The position numbers and the translations under genes are program-made. Shown here in pieces: positions 62,607-64,000 of a stretch of DNA of 64,000 nucleotides; within the stretch, counting starts at the first letter, position 1, and every line of letters begins with the position of its first letter. The stretch spans positions 123,209-187,208 of the forward strand of contig JAUJNY010000001.1 in assembly GCA_030447955.1 (NCBI GenBank). The letters run 5' to 3'. This stretch comes from Jiangellales bacterium (GTDB lineage Bacteria > Actinomycetota > Actinomycetes > Jiangellales > Jiangellaceae). Under the pieces are notes generated by a model. The model was given only the letters and a program-made list of their open reading frames with translations. It searched no databases and was not told where the DNA came from.

Positions 62607-62802
62607 CGCGGCGTCTCCCTCTCGCGGATGCCCGGGCAAGTTGCTCGTGCGCGCCCGGGCGGGTCGCAGGTACGCCTGCAACGGCGGCCGTTGGTACGGC
62701 CGCGGGGCGCAGGAGTGGGTCAACCACGGTACGCGGCGGCGCCGTACGCCGGAAGGCCTTCGCTCGTGAACCTGCTCACAAGCGGCCTCGGCGGCCGGTG
62801 GC

Positions 62803-63837
62803 TCAGGCGGCGAGGCGCTCGGCCAGCCAGCGCAGGGAGAGCGGGTAGCGGTACTCGATCGCCCCGTGCCCGGCCTCGAACAGCTCCAGCCGAACGCGCT
62901 CGTCCGCGACGCCGGCGGCGCGCAGCGCGTCGCGGAAGGCCACGGCACCCAGGTCGAGGTACCACTCGTCGCGGGTGCCTCCGTCGATCCAGACCGCCCG
63001 CATCGAGCGCATCGCCTCGCCGTACTCGGCCCGCTCCACCATGCGGACCGGGTCCCACGCCAGCCAGCGCGCCCACACGTCCTCGCGCAGCCGACCGCTG
63101 CGCGGGTCGAAGGGCAGCTGCGGCGTTCCGTCCTCGGCGGCGGAGAAGGCGGCGGCGACGCCGTACGTGATCAGCAGCAGGTCGTCGTGCTCCTGGGTGA
63201 AGGCGACCCGGGAGCGGAAGTCGGCCCACCAGGCGCCGATGTCGCCGTCGTACGGGCGCAGGGCACGCACCGCCTTGCCGAACTCGGGGATGTAGCACAG
63301 CTCGTACAGCGCGTCGCCGGCGTGGGTGGCGAGGGCGCCGAAGAGGTCCGGGCGCAGCATCGGCGTGATCATGGCGCCGAAGCCTCCGCTGGACTTGCCG
63401 GTGATGGCGCGGGAGTCGCGCTCGGCGAGGGTGCGGTAGTGCGCGTCGACGTACGGCACCACCTCGTCGCAGAGGTAGGAGTGGTAGCGCCCGGTGCCGG
63501 GGGAGTCCACGAACTGGCTGCCGCCGTACGCGGTCCAGGCGTCGACGTAGACGACGATGACGGGCGGGACGTCAGGGTCGGCGAGGACCTCGTCGGCCAG
63601 CTCCGGGAAGGGCAGCCGGTACGGGGTGCGGTTGCGCCACATGCTCACGTGGCCGGTGTAGCCCTGGATGACGTACACGCAGGGGTACCGCCGGCCCGGG
63701 TCGTCGTCGTAGCCGGGCGGGAGGTGCACCCACAGCGGCCGCTCGTGCGGGTCGCCGAGCGGGTTGTCCCGCAGCAGCTCGCTGGTGATCGTGCGCTCGT
63801 CGATGCGGCCGGTGAGCTCGGCGGACCAGGGCAGCAT
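62803..63837 (-). CDS. Alpha/beta-hydrolase esterase
   Basis: A 344-residue esterase of the esterase D/antigen 85-like group. Nucleophile elbow GKSSGGFGA; acid/base residues likely in [12 protein letters not shown] and [14 protein letters not shown]-terminal [20 protein letters not shown] is typical. No signal peptide, so cytosolic. ATG 63837 preferred, GTG 63846 possible. Substrate unknown. Confidence 0.88.
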   Translation of the reverse strand: MLPWSAELTGRIDERTITSELLRDNPLGDPHERPLWVHLPPGYDDDPGRRYPCVYVIQGYTGHVSMWRNRTPYRLPFPELADEVLADPDVPPVIVVYVDAWTAYGGSQFVDSPGTGRYHSYLCDEVVPYVDAHYRTLAERDSRAITGKSSGGFGAMITPMLRPDLFGALATHAGDALYELCYIPEFGKAVRALRPYDGDIGAWWADFRSRVAFTQEHDDLLLITYGVAAAFSAAEDGTPQLPFDPRSGRLREDVWARWLAWDPVRMVERAEYGEAMRSMRAVWIDGGTRDEWYLDLGAVAFRDALRAAGVADERVRLELFEAGHGAIEYRYPLSLRWLAERLAA

Positions 63838-63847
63838 TCGGGGGACG

Positions 63848-64000
63848 CTACTGGACCAGGCTGACGGGTACGTGGGCGAGGGCGGACCGGGCGAGGCGCC
63901 CATCGCAGGTCAGCAAAGGAGCATCCAGCAGGCGAGCCAACGCCACGTAGTGAGCATCACTGATCCGCAGCTGCTTACGCAGGCTCCAGGCCAGCGGCTC
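63848..64000 (-). CDS. PIN-domain (VapC-like) protein, C-terminal part
   Basis: The last 50 codons of a gene entering the window from the right, stop TAG at 63848-63850. The reading SLRKQLRISDAHYVALARLL followed by DAPLLTCDGRLARS fits the end of a PIN-domain RNase (ISDAxYVALAexLdxpLlTxDxrLA), with two of the acidic site residues visible. VapC toxins normally follow a VapB antitoxin gene, which would lie outside the window. Its stop is 10 bases from the esterase start. Confidence 0.8.
   Translation of the reverse strand, partial: EPLAWSLRKQLRISDAHYVALARLLDAPLLTCDGRLARSALAHVPVSLVQ

Overview
The window is 64 kb of very GC-rich DNA (GTG starts common, ATGA/GTGA gene overlaps throughout) from an actinobacterium. 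The evidence is the actinobacterial kinase/cell-wall cluster (kinases, pbpA, rodA, pstP, fhaB, fhaA), a bacterial proteasome activator (Bpa), HGWD-type (TIGR03086-like) mycothiol-dependent-isomerase relatives, a GTP-type PEP carboxykinase and an SSI-like inhibitor. Genus cannot be fixed from the sequence; a Frankiales/Geodermatophilales/Sporichthyales-like lineage is a guess.

Layout. 1-7.7 kb: Ser/Thr kinase and peptidoglycan-elongation operon on the minus strand. 7.9-9.7 kb: tRNA-Leu(CAG), cysK and a frameshifted cysE (cysteine synthesis). 9.7-15.4 kb: envelope-stress block (DUF4190-like membrane protein, PRC-barrel/DUF2382 protein, Asp23/Gls24-DUF2273-AmaP operon) with sigma-B-like promoter matches. 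15.4-17.7 kb: 5-oxoprolinase operon pxpABC. 17.7-28.1 kb: EcsC, SDR, aat, DinB, Fpg/Nei, flavin disulfide reductase, SSI-like lipoprotein, AAA ATPase, FAD-linked dehydrogenase, anti-sigma-type ATPase, SEC-C protein. 28.5-33.3 kb: minus-strand run PAP2-larB-larC-GDT1-arcA. 33.3-38.1 kb: serS, two HAD phosphatases, bpa, a frameshifted double-GNAT gene. 38.2-42.5 kb: FtsX/ABC/PadR cassette bracketed by two copies of a 20-bp inverted-repeat element. 42.6-48.3 kb: class-V aminotransferase, acylphosphatase, then an ECF sigma/anti-sigma pair and a TlpA-CcdA-DUF3179 thiol-redox operon. 48.4-51.6 kb: metal ABC importer with a TTGCAA-N5-TTGCAA operator and a Fur-family gene. 51.7-54.8 kb: ppgK, tRNA-Ser(UGA), orphan MNT nucleotidyltransferase with a broken HEPN partner, phzF, a broken TIGR03086 gene. 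55-64 kb: lipoprotein, LCP protein, phosphoribosyltransferase, SnoaL-type ECF sigma plus TIGR03086 partner, tRNA-Ser(GCU), pckG, esterase, and the C-terminal end of a PIN toxin.

Main points. (1) Promoter-like motifs GGAA[T/C/G]-N18/19-GTT stand in front of the ECF sigma gene at 44679, its divergent neighbour and the TlpA-CcdA-DUF3179 operon, suggesting a local thiol-stress regulon. (2) A perfect TTGCAA-N5-TTGCAA site precedes the metal importer. (3) Six genes are broken by single-base-scale frameshifts, seven of the shifts falling within 50.8-54.6 kb; these look more like base-calling errors than decay but need read-level checking. (4) No clearly new defence or mobile system was seen; the MNT/HEPN remnant beside tRNA-Ser is the nearest thing.
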